The notes beneath the pieces are model-generated. The model was not told the DNA's origin, did no database searches, and was given only the letters and a program-made list of their open reading frames with translations. DNA of 64,000 nt from assembly GCA_008933995.1 (NCBI GenBank), contig WARS01000029.1:15995131-16059130 (forward strand), in the 5' to 3' direction. The translations under genes were made by a program, and so were the position numbers. The DNA is from Datnioides undecimradiatus (taxonomy: Eukaryota; Chordata; Actinopteri; Lobotiformes; Datnioididae). Positions within the stretch are counted from its first letter, which is position 1; each line of letters starts with the position of its first letter. Shown piece by piece: positions 14,201 to 25,969 of the stretch.

Positions 14201-14667
14201 GCACGGGGCGACACTTCATCTTTCCGGTGGAAACGGAAGATTTATCGCCACATTGTTTGCATTTTTAATAACATTTAAGACATGCACTACAACCCCAGTC
14301 GATTGCTTCATCTTATTAACGATTGCATGGTGTTTTTAGTGGAATGATCGTGTGGATAATGGCAGACAGACCGGCATGGCACGTCAGACAAACCCGCTCA
14401 GAAGAACACAGGGAGAGTGACAAGGACGGGGAGAGGGAGAAAGAAAGGGGAGGGGAACTGACATTAAAGCAACACAACAAGGAAACTACACTGCAGAGCC
14501 ACAGACGCCTTCATTTTATGTTTTTGAATAATAGCCGGAGCTAGTGTGGCGAAGTGTGTCTGTGAAATCTGCCCGGAGCTCAAACCCCACACCGCGTCAA
14601 GTGCCCAGGAAAGGAGCAGCTTTGGACCGAGTTGGATTTAGAGGCGCTCTCCGACGCTTTCAGAGAT
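14200..14667 (+). promoter_or_regulatory. Probable MPND promoter and 5' untranslated region
   Basis: A CG-richer stretch directly upstream of the 4-base first coding exon of MPND. It carries opposed ETS-type motifs (TTTCCGG and CGGAAG near 14221-14240) and no TATA box. The transcript start cannot be placed exactly. Confidence 0.4.
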
Positions 14668-17600
14668 ATGGGTGAGAATAATGAAAGAGGGCTTTAATTG
14701 TAATTCTGGGGGAAATTAACAGAAGGGGGAACAGGCCTCTTCTTGCGGAGAGAGCCATGCCCCTAATGGGAGGTGGAAACAAAGGCCAACCGCGTAGCTT
14801 AGCCGTAATTAATGAAATGCCAATTTAGATTATCTTTTGGCTATTTCGGCCCCTTGAGATGCCTTTTACCATGATAGGACTCTTATCGTTTTAGCATGCT
14901 GCACTTGTGAATGATTCCGGCTGCCATTACATTACAGTGGGACTTTCATTACAAAGTCATTATAATTAAAATAATGGGACATTTGCATTGGCTCTGCTCC
15001 TGATGTAATTGTGAGATACAGATGTTTAACTGGTTTTCAGGTGATTTGGCTGATTTTGAAACCTCTGTGTAATAAGACAAAACACGAAGTAAATGCATCA
15101 TAACATGCCAAGGTTATGTATGTATGTGTGTTTGCAACATTACACACACACATCACTCCAGCAGACTAAAGCACTTTAGGATCCATGATGTGTGCATGTT
15201 GGTGTGTGTGTGTCCTTAGGCTCAGAGCCACCCAGCTCTCCACAGGTGGTGGAGGATGGAGGAGAGGAGGATGAGGAGGAGCTGAGTGGAGGGGAGGAGG
15301 CAGACCTGAGGTCCAGCTCTGGCCGTGGCTCTCTGCTGACCAGGCGAGGCATCACTCTGAGGGTGCTGCTCAAGGACGGCCTGGTGGAGCCAGGGGACGG
15401 TGTGCTGGCCATCCACTACCTGGTAAAAACACACACGATAACTGAGCACAGTAAGACGACTGTTACTTATTAACTATGCTGGTTTAATAATCGCTACACT
15501 GGCATGATGCACCAGCGATTGAATGCACCATGCTTTGAAGGAGCAAACCCACACTCACATCTTGTTGTTTGATTTAAAATGCATCTCCACTCTGCTTCCT
15601 CAGGGTAAAAACTTTGTAGGAGACCTGTTGAATGATGGGAAAATCAGATGGGTTGAGACGGGCCAGATCTTCAACTCACCGAGTGCCTGGGCAACACACT
15701 GCAAGCGGCTGGTCAACCCAGCCAAGAAGTCTGGCTGCGGCTGGGCGTCTGTACGCTACAGAGGACAGAAGCTGGTTCAGTACAAAACCACCTGGCTGCA
15801 CAAGTACCAACCCAGCGCAGACATGGTGAGACAAGCGAACTTTGAATTTTCATACTACAGTACGTGTGTAACCTTAAATATAGGAGGCAGTGTACTACCC
15901 TGAGCAGATTTCAGACTTAATACGTGTCTTGGTCAAACATCTTGCCCCAAAGTTTTAATTAAACTATGAAAATAACAAAGGGTGCTTTGAAACACTGTAC
16001 GGTTAAGCAAGAAAAAGTAGTTGTTTCAAGTTGGACAGGTGATGGATCAGTACAGAGACAGGGCTTTTGATTTGGGCTGTGCATGTTGCTTGACAGGTAG
16101 AGAGCAAAAAGGGGAAAACAGATAAGAAACAAACCGATTGTGAAATGTTAAAGAGTCATGATGAAATTAGTGAAAGGCAAAAGAACAGTACTTTGTTAAT
16201 GTGGCAATAAAGTCTCCATGTCACCAGTCCAGGCATTAGCGTGGACCTGAGCTGTGAGCACACCGTGTCATTTACTTTTCAAGTGTAACCAGAAAAAGGA
16301 AAAATTAAGACTTTATCTTTGATCCTCACTTATATAACTATAATGAATCTACATTTAGGGAGTAGTTAATTCCTAAAAACATTTTTATTAAAAAAAAAAC
16401 AAAACTGAAATAAATAAAAAAAATTCAGCAACAGTTAAAGTGTTTTCCAAAAGTGATCAGCATGTTTTAAGTTTTTTCCAGAAATTAGTGTCTTTGTTTT
16501 GATGTGAGAAATAGGATGTTTTTGCCCAGGGAAGAAAACATTTAGGATAAACTGGAGCTTGAGTTTAGAAATTAGTTGCAACTAATTTGCCATTTTGGAA
16601 ACATATTCAGGAAGAAATCCTGCTGCACCAAGGACTCAAGTTCTGCATTGAGTCGACATTGAGAAACAATAATTTAGCTTTATCTGTTTTTATGTTGGCT
16701 GGGATCACTGCTGTAGGGTGCCTACTGTGTTCCACTGTGTCTATATCACTTCATCTATCTGCTTAATTCCTTGTGATGCCAGAGCCTGGTGAGCGAGGAG
16801 GATGATGATGACGATGAGGAGGAAGGGAAGTCAGCTGTGCAGGCAGATGAGAAGAACAAGAACAACAAACCTGGATTACACGGTATGATTGTGTTCTCCT
16901 TAAACTTAGAATATATACATGTTTCATGATTGTGTGGTTTCCCTTGACAAAACAAACTCTTACAGATGTAATGGTTTCACGGAGAACTGACAGAGAGAGG
17001 ATTCCTGTCAGATACTGTACCTTGGGCACCAGGGACGCGACCAGGTACTGACTTTTACTCAGAGAGATTGCTGTGGTTTTATGTGATCAATGGACTGAAT
17101 TAGAGTGTCACAAGCACTGACTTGTATCCTCAGAGATCCACACACGCTGGTGGAGCTGTCGGCCTTCTCCGCCATCAACAGATTCCAGCCTTTCAATGTA
17201 GCTGTTTCCAGTAATGTACTGCTGCTAATGGTAAGAAACAGTCACCTCATCTAAAACAGAGTAGTTGAAGACTGATGAACAATTTTGAGACCAAGTTTCC
17301 TGCTTTTTATCCTCATCAGGACTTCCACTGTCACCTGACCACCAGTGAGGTGGTGGGATACCTCGGCGGACGATGGGATACCAACACACAACGTAAGTGT
17401 GACTTAACACCATTCAGACATTGACACTAAAAAAATTAAGAGCAATGTTTCTTTAACCCCAGCTCCTTCCTCTCTGTTCTGTCCTTATGTTTCAGTGCTG
17501 ACTGTCTTAAGGGCTTTCCCGTGTCGGACCAGGCTGGCAGACAGAGACTCTGCTTCTGCTGTTGAGGAGGAGGTAACACATTGACAGCCAATTAGTAGAC

Positions 17601-19393
17601 TGCTCTAAAAAGCATGTATGCCTTCAGACAACATGAAGGACGATGACAGCCATTGTTAAAAAAGTTCTTGCAGTCGTTCTTTTTCTGCAACAGTCTGTGC
17701 AAAAATCCAACTCTTGTATTTCCATCGCTGCTGTGCGATTAAGAGTGATAACCCTCAAAGAATTGAATTAGGTTTAAGTATGAGTTAACCTACAGTATAA
17801 ATTTCAGCACCCTCAGACATTCATGTTTTTTTTAATCAAGTTCCAGCTTTGCAAAGTGGGATGAAGACCTTTATTTGAAATCCTAAGATTCGAAAGACAC
17901 GTCCTTTTTTGGTTATAAGCACTAATATTTGCAAATATGCAGCAACACGCACTTTATTTGAATTTTTAACACTGTAAGTCAACTGGTTAACAGAACAGGA
18001 AGAGCAAAGATTTAAATATGAATGCATGTAGCATGTATGTGTGCCAAAACTAAATTCAGTTCAAATTACAATTTAAACTGGCTGGAGATAAAATAAAAAT
18101 GCACAATGCAGCGGCTGTATAATGATGACACCCTGGGCTTAAACTGGTTCACTATGTCAGTTCACTGTGTGATTCTGTCTGCCATCAGGTATGATCTCCT
18201 CCTCCTGCTTTTACTTTTCTATTACAGACTAAATTAATAAATAAACTCACGTTTCTTCTCCTTATGTGCTCCAGATCTGTCAGAACCTGTTCATGCGTGG
18301 GCTCTCGTTGGTGGGCTGGTACCACAGTCACCCCCGAGGTCCAGCTCTGCCGTCGCTGCAGGACATCGACTCCCAGATGGACCATCAGCTGAGGCTGCAG
18401 GGGTCCAACAACGGTTTCCAGCCGTGCCTGGGCATCATCTGTGGTCAGTGCAGGCCTTTACAAACAGCATGCGACTGATGTCATCTTTATGGGGAAACTT
18501 TCCTTTAACATCTATTTGAAAGGCTGCTCAATAGTTGTATCTGAACTACATGTGTGCAAACAGCAACAGCTTCCAGTATTTGTCTATGAAAGGATCGTCA
18601 CTACTGCAAACTGTAAACTGGGCTCTCTGACCACAAGGCAGGTTCAACACCACTAAGCTCAACTGTGTCTCTCTCTCAGGTCCATATTATCACGGCAATC
18701 AAGGTGTGGCCTCCACCATAACTCCATTCTGGGTTGTTCCACCGCCTGAGGTAAGAACACGAGTACATCTCTACAGAATTTAAACTACTCACCTTTTTAT
18801 TTTATTGCTTTTTCGCCTGATTTAGTCTTAGGTAAAACTTATAATTCAGACAGACTTGCGTGGTTGTGTTTCATCTAAACTTGTGCATCACCTTCTTACC
18901 CCCAGCAACGGCCCAATGACTATGGTATCCCAGTTGCTGTAGAGGTCACCTATGTGCAGGACAACTTTCTCACCAGTGATGTTCTCAATGAGATGGTAGA
19001 GCCTAAATCCTTTGAAAATGCTATAGAGCTGCCCGTGATGCAAATACTGTAAATTGTTATAATAAAAAAGTTCTATTTCCTTCACAGATGCTGCTTGTTG
19101 ACTACTACAGGGCAGCTCCTGACCTTGTCCAGTTCAGTCAGTACTGGTGTCCAGATACGACCATGATGGACAAGATCAAGGTAGGATGATATATAGGAAA
19201 GCTAACATCATAAATAGGTGATGATCCTGGTGTTCTCACTTTTTCAGGACTGTAAATACTCCAGTAGTTGACCTAACACGTGTAACCTTCTTGTCTTCTT
19301 CCTCAGGGCTCTCTGAGTTGTCATGCTCCCAAAGACCAGGCCTACTCTCAGATCTTAGAGCATGTCTACAGCCAATTGAGCAACATGCACTGA
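14668..19393 (+). CDS. mpnd: MPND, MPN (JAMM) domain-containing protein with RAMA domain
   Basis: Thirteen coding exons: 14668-14671, 15220-15422, 15604-15825, 16783-16882, 16966-17044, 17134-17230, 17320-17392, 17496-17572, 18275-18443, 18680-18750, 18906-18995, 19088-19180, 19307-19393. They give 454 residues (human 471) and all phases close. An acidic N-terminus is followed by a RAMA domain (about 50-140; TRRGITLRVLLKDGLVEPG, SAWATHCKRLVNPAKKSGCG). A second acidic linker (EEDDDDDEEE) precedes the MPN domain (about 190-345). JAMM residues are intact: Glu245 in TSEVVGYLGG, then His302-Ser-His304, Ser312 and Asp315 in WYHSHPRGPALPSLQD, so metal binding and isopeptidase-type activity are possible. 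From memory, mammalian MPND has been tied to binding of N6-methyladenine-marked DNA and protein turnover; substrates are poorly known. Only ATG-G is coded in exon 1. It faces SH3GL1 tail to tail, as the two adjoin in human. Confidence 0.96.
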
Positions 19394-20317
19394 GTGGATC
19401 GGCATGTGTGCGGGGAATGGCCGCGCTCCATCTCCAAGTCTTTCCGTTTGAAACACCTGACGATGTAAAAACCTGCTTGAAAGAAAACACGTAAGGAAAA
19501 CTTAGATGCCTTGAATTCTCTCATGCTTGAGTGATGCTTAAGTTTTTGAAACAGCATTATGGTGAGTTTAAAAACACTTTGAAAGTGAGAAATCTGTGAT
19601 ACCTGTAGCTTTTATTTACCAATGATCAAAACCAAGAAATGTACTGTTAATACACAAAACCAGACAGCGCCAGATCAGGAAAATGAGACTAATGAGTGTT
19701 TAAAAAAATGATATACAGATCGACACTAAATAGAAACATTTCATAGATCAGAAGTCAGCCAGCCTGTCCGGCCTCTTACTTCTACACATGGACCTATGTG
19801 CCTATCTGTGCCAGTATCCCATGGTGTGAGCAGATATTGCCAGATATGTACAATGTAAACTTTAAATGTGTTGTAATTGCCTTTATAGACTAAACCAATG
19901 GAGCAATATTTGGGGAAAAAAGTGAAAGTGAGTAGTGAAAAACATACTACATTAGCAAAGTATGCAATTGCTTCTTGGTTTGACTGAAACTGTACTTTGC
20001 AAAAGGTGTTTGTGAATGTTTGTGTTCCTCAAGTCAAATTGGACGGCTGCAACGTGGTGCAAGTGATTCCGTTGTGCCAAGCAAACTTTTTTTTTTGGTT
20101 TTTTTTTTTAATGAACCTGTGTGTATGCGTGTGCTGTGAATGTGCCCCTCTACTGTCTCTGTGTCGGGTTGTGTGAGACAAGAGTCCTGTTGATAAGGAC
20201 AGATATTTGCTTCCTCTTTACCTGTACTGTATTTATTACTTCCTGTGGATTGTGTGATGTCCATGTATGAAGACAGAGCAATGCCTTAAGCCTGCTGATG
20301 ATCCACAAAGCATTAAA
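19394..20317 (+). other. MPND 3' untranslated region with ATTAAA at 20312-20317
   Basis: Sequence from the MPND stop codon to the first convincing polyadenylation hexamer. It contains T-rich tracts near 20085-20110 and no open frame of note. The assignment is by position. Confidence 0.4.
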
Positions 20318-21360
20318 TATACACACTGGAACTATTTAAACATGACTGCTCGTTATTTGTTGACATTATTTTAAGGGCCTAGGGTCATGCTAGCTGCTGT
20401 GTGAGACTGTATTTAGACAACAACAAAAATGCCAACTTGATTTTGACAATGTAAACACAATGATGTCTGTGGGAAAGTTATTTATTATAAAGATATTTTG
20501 ATCAAATTTGTTGGGAATAATTGTAAAAACATTTTGTTCGAAACCACAAATGCAAACCTCGGTCCATGGTGTCCAGTCAGTGGTTGTTGAGTTATTTCAG
20601 TCTGGATCAAAGTTGTATACTGAACAATAGATAGCTCGGCTCCATGCTTACATTAATTGTTACAGGCAGCAGTGTATCTAAATGAATTAGTGCAACATTA
20701 TTAACAGGTACAGCTGATTTTCTACAGACACAATATTAATCCAAACATACGGTATGCACAAGATGCAGGGACACAATGACTGGGTTAAGATATTACTTAA
20801 GAGCTTTACATCTTAGTAATTAGTGTTTGGGTTTTAGTATTTCCTGCATCTAATCAATTTAATTAATCTGAATCATTTTAAATCTCTAGTTAATTTATAT
20901 TTAGTGCTTAACTTTGGAGAGTTACTAAAATAATGAACTGAAACTCAATAGATCAGAAGCACTGAATGCCAGGCAATGTTTATAACAGCAAACTCCCCAT
21001 TTAATCACTCAATTAGATCTCCTTGTAAACAAACAAAACACTCCTTAATATGATCCCAGGTTTTTAACAATTTTGAACTGATTCCAGGTCAGAACTGAGT
21101 ATCTGAGAACAGCTATTCATACCAGTGTGACACTGTTTATCTTTGCACATATAAAGGGCAGAAATTGACATGTTTGGAGCTGCTGGCAGGACTAAAAATA
21201 TTGTAGTGTGTTACAGAAAGTTTACAGGCACTAGATTTTTTCATGTAGACAAAGAACAAAACTATTTTTTTCCCACTGTCTACTCAATTTAAATATCTGA
21301 CCAGACATGATTAAATGCCAGAAGACATGTCGATCGAACACAACAATAACATTTTTCTTT
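20318..21360. other. Intergenic gap between convergent MPND and SH3GL1 3' ends
   Basis: AT-rich sequence with no exon, RNA gene or recognisable transposon. It separates the putative polyadenylation sites of two convergent genes. Confidence 0.45.
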
Positions 21361-21373
21361 TTTATTATTTATT
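21361..21373 (-). terminator. Candidate SH3GL1 polyadenylation signals (two overlapping AATAAA)
   Basis: Two AATAAA hexamers on the minus strand, about 2.6 kb past the SH3GL1 stop. They would give a long 3' untranslated region covering 21360-23944. Nearer AATAAA-like sites may also be used. Confidence 0.35.
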
Positions 21374-22958
21374 GCAAGAAGGGGGAGTTGGGGGACAGGA
21401 CAGAAGCACATACACATAGTTTGATAATAAAAGACAAAATAATGTGGTTAAATTCTGGACTCATAACAAAAGTAAAAAGGCAACTTAAATCTAAGACATA
21501 ACATTTACAAGATGTAATATAGGACTACATGCAAAGATTAATTTAAATGTTTTAAGGTTCTGTATATAAAAAATAATACTACAGAGAGCCAGAATTATTT
21601 AATGGTGTTTCAAAGGAGCATTAAGACTGATTAAACAAAAACATAGCCCTTAAAAAAAAGAAATCTGTGGGACATTTTTTTTTTCTTCCAAAAATGGGTT
21701 AAAATCTACATAAAAAACAGTTTCCATGGGTGGTCTGCCGATAAACCTCACATTAGTCTAAAGAACACATGTCCAGGAAACCGCTTGTAGTGTCAGAAAT
21801 GTGCAGAAATTGTGCACACATGCATTTCATCTTTACACAGGAAAAGTGCCAACGGCTGGAAATAAAACCAAAGTAGAAAAGAAACTTTTTCAGACTAATT
21901 CTTCAGACTAATTCTCTTAAGTAGCTAGGTTAGGTTTTGGTTGCTGTATTAAGTTGCATTACTTTTCCAAAGGCACTAAAACAAAAGCTATCAAGGACTT
22001 TTTTTTGATAACTGTGTGATCCAGACAGCACCTCCTACAGTCCTTAAATTTAGCCCTGAACTTGATACAAGCACTGAAATGTAGTTAGAAATGTAAACAT
22101 ATTAGACAAGGACCAATCTCGGGAGTGGGGTGAAGTGTTTGGCAGAGTGGAGTGATGGACAAACTCAGACAAGAGGGGAAATGTAGCAGAAAGATCCTGC
22201 AATCAGTGAAAGAAAATCAGCTGGACTAATAATATCTGTTTGGTAATGATTCGTGTTTGAGAAAAGACCAATTTCTCCAATTTCTATTTTTTCCCTTTCA
22301 CTCCAGGTCTTTCCCTTATTCTGTGCAGTCTATGTTTGATAAGACTCCACCTGCAGGTGTGGACTGTGGCTAAACTGGACAAGAAACCAGTCTTGTCTAA
22401 ACGAATTAACTAAACAGGAACAACCTGTCCCCATCAGCCCAAACGTACTAACAAATAAATCAAATGAGAGCTGCTTTTTGAATAATCTTAATCTCAGGGT
22501 CAGAGTAAGTTTCAAAGCACAGACAAGATTCACATTCTCAAAGACAGAAGCAGCGGGACAGTTAGTGATGAATATGAAAGACTGAGTCGCTGCCAGCAGC
22601 GTCGTCTATTCAGGCACTGCATGGAGTTAACAGGCGCCCAAAACGGGGGTCAAAGGACCGAATAAAGAAATAGGCTAAACATGCTAAGACACAGAGGCTG
22701 AAAATCAAATGAATATATGGCTGTGTTACAGAAGAGCAGTTTAAACAAGCGAGCGATACATTTCTATTGCATTTTACAAACTTTTTGGCTCTGTCTCCTC
22801 TATTGAAGAGACAAGCAGACAGGCACTACAACTAAATAAATCAGTCTTCATCACTACGCAACAAACACAAGCCTGCCCTAAGTGACAAAAAGGTGCAACG
22901 TCTGCATTTAACTTTGGGGTCTGTGTGTATAGCTGGACTAAGTCTGTCTGTCTCTCTC

Positions 22959-22998
<40 letters not shown>

Positions 22999-23944
22999 CT
23001 CATTTGAGGACCAAGGTGCAATTTCAACATTTTCTCAAATATTCTGTATTCTGCACTTCTACTTAATTACCATAAGTACGTTGAGACTTTAAATCAAATA
23101 CTGAAACACTGTAAGGCCTGTTGTCTTCTGCTATCAGCAGTGCACAAGACTTGGATCTTTAAAAAGAGCATTACAAATAAACCAAAATCTGAAAACAGTT
23201 GAAATCACAGATCTGAGGCCAATTTTGGCTCGTTCCTAATTAAAAATGTGAATGTAGTGCCCTTTATTCTCATTAGAGCTTATTCCAAACTGCATTTTTA
23301 GCAGTTAGTATCTTAATTAGATTTAAATGTGGGTAAAAGTAATTCTCAGTCTTGCCAGCAGGTGGCATCAAGAGATGAGGTCCTGTCCTCACATTTTGAA
23401 ATGAGGATATCATTCAGTCAAGTTACACATGACGGTTGTTGTGAGGTTTGAGTTGGCCTCTTTAGTCTGAAAACTGACTGTAAAAAATTTGATGACCAAC
23501 CTGAGCTTTAAACAGACTGCAGTCACACAATAAGCATGATATGAATGTGTCACCCCAGTCATCACGATTACCCGACTTAATAATTGTCTTTACTACATCA
23601 GTAATTTGTGGTTAAAGAAAAAATATTGCTTGAGAATGTGTCATTAGTTAGTCCTCAGGAAATGTTTCTGACTGCCAGATAACAAACGTCTTTGATCCTT
23701 TTACCTTTGGGTGGAAACAGGTTGATATTCTAGTCTGGACTTTGAAATGTGACCATCTTATCCAAAGCTCCAGATGACAAGAAGTGTTTGTCAGTGACGA
23801 TGATGACGACACTGGAGCTGAAGGTGACAATGAATATTCTGCGGACCATCCCTTGGCTTCACTTACTCCCTGTTTACTAGCTCTACTCGCCCTCTCCTCC
23901 TCCTCTCCATCAGTCTCCTCCTTGGCTCTCTTGCTCTTTTTATA
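21374..23944 (-). other. SH3GL1 3' untranslated region (putative)
   Basis: No coding signal on either strand. It contains a 13-base direct duplication (TTCAGACTAATTC twice, near 21888-21915) and a CA microsatellite at 22964-22993. The inference rests on position between the stop codon and the polyadenylation signals. Confidence 0.4.
22964..22993. repeat. CA dinucleotide microsatellite
   Basis: Uninterrupted CA run preceded by TCTG and TCTC short repeats, in the presumed SH3GL1 3' untranslated region. Confidence 0.95.
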
Positions 23945-25931
23945 TTAGTGCGGCAACGGAACGAGGACCTCGACGTAGTTGAGAGGGAAGAATCCGGACT
24001 GGCCGTTCAGCATTCCCTCGTACCAGTTCTCGTCGATCTGATTGGTCAGGGTGATGATATCGCCCTCGTGGAAGCCCAGCTCTCCCTCGTTCTCTGGCTC
24101 AAAGTCGTATAGTGCCTTACAGCTCGGCTGCTCCGGGGCTGATAAGACACACAGCAGTGAAAGGTTGAGAAAGATGGTGAGGGAAAGGAGAAAAATCTAA
24201 ATTCAGGTGGATGTTCACTCAGACCAAGTGCCGTGCCACAACTGTGTCAGTTTCAAGAAACGGGTCATCACACTGCACATCTTAAACATGTACAGCTATT
24301 CTAGGACTGGGCGATATAACCATAAACCAATATCACAATTGGTTGTGTATTTTCTGCATCACGCATGGTTTTAAATGAAGACTTTCCTCTCAGTTTAAAA
24401 CAGGCCTAATAAAACTGGCTGTGTAGACTAAACACAACATATGTTTTAAAGGGGCACTGGTCATAAACACACACATTAAGAGTATTTACCTAATTAATTG
24501 ACATGAGCAAGATTAACTCAGTGAGTGGTTCTAAATGACGGTTCAAATACATTTTAGGTCAACTGTCCAGCCTACATTCTGTTTATTATGTTTATATGTT
24601 AGTATGACATTAGCCTGTAGTAGAGTTAGATCAACTCTGACACAACACTGAAAACAAGCTCAAGGTTGCTGACAAGCTGAATCTTTGACCAAAAACACGC
24701 TATTATGCCACGTTTCTGCGTGTCTGTTCTTATCCATTGCTTCCTCCATCTATTCCGCTCTCTGTGACCTCACATAGATCAGCAGTGGAGAGTGGAGCTC
24801 CACACACAGACAAACTGGGTCTTTTTGTCTGCTAACAATTTTCTCATTGTATCACGTTTACCCCACAGACTGCTGGGCAGGCTCGAGATGGGGAAAGTGT
24901 TGGTCATTCATTCTGTTTTACTACAAACTATCAATTAACTGGGGCATATTAAAAAAATGTGAACCTCAAGTGAACGGAACAAACTTAACGGCTACAAACG
25001 TTTCTCAGCAGGTACGTTACATTAAAATTAAAGCCAGTTAAGTGTTGAGTTTTCGAGTGACGAGCAGTTTGATGAGCTACTTTGGGCTAATTATCCTGTA
25101 ACACATTTATGAGCAAATATTGATGGTTCTCCAATGAACTCCTTTATTATGAACTGACATTGGCCATGTGTGACCAGCATGTTAGTAAACAAATACTACA
25201 TTGAATATAAGGCAACATTATTATTCATCTAAGTTACATTTTCTAGCCACCTGCTGAATGAAAGTCTTATTTTCACCGTCTTTTTGCTGTTTTTGGTCTT
25301 CCACCAACTATGCAATGTGTAATAATATAATATAGATATAAAAACACATCACTTAATTAAAATGGCTTACAGGTGACCTTTTTACTCAAGATAACTAATT
25401 AAAATATTGACACTAACTAAAATAAAACTACAAATAATATAATTCTAGCACAAGCTGTTTGTTTTCTGCATGTTAGTTAATTCATTTGCCTTTAACCAAA
25501 GCACTGGCAGTAATATTTAATAACTACTCTTTTAGGAAGTGTTAAACAGTCACGTGTTACAACTGTAGAGTGAGCCAGTGGTTGCAGAGTCGTTGCAAGT
25601 GAAGTTGCAGTATCACCCTAAAGAATGTGGATTTTTTACAAAACCAAATACATGCTGTTAAACTATTCATGCATCAGCCATCGAGGTGCTTGACCTGTGA
25701 GACAAAACTTTTATCCTGCTTCCTATATTTCCGAATAGAAGCTGTGCAAGCACGCTGCACTGTTTAAACACCACAAAAACTGTCATGCCGAGAAATGGCC
25801 CACACTATCTGTGACTCACACAATCTGGGTTTCCGAAAGGACAATCTGGCCAAGTGAAAAGATGGCTCTGATGATGTCACGGGAAAGAGGAACAAGGTCA
25901 GTTGGAGAAAGGCCAGCCAGATGACAGGGCA

Positions 25932-25969
<38 letters not shown>

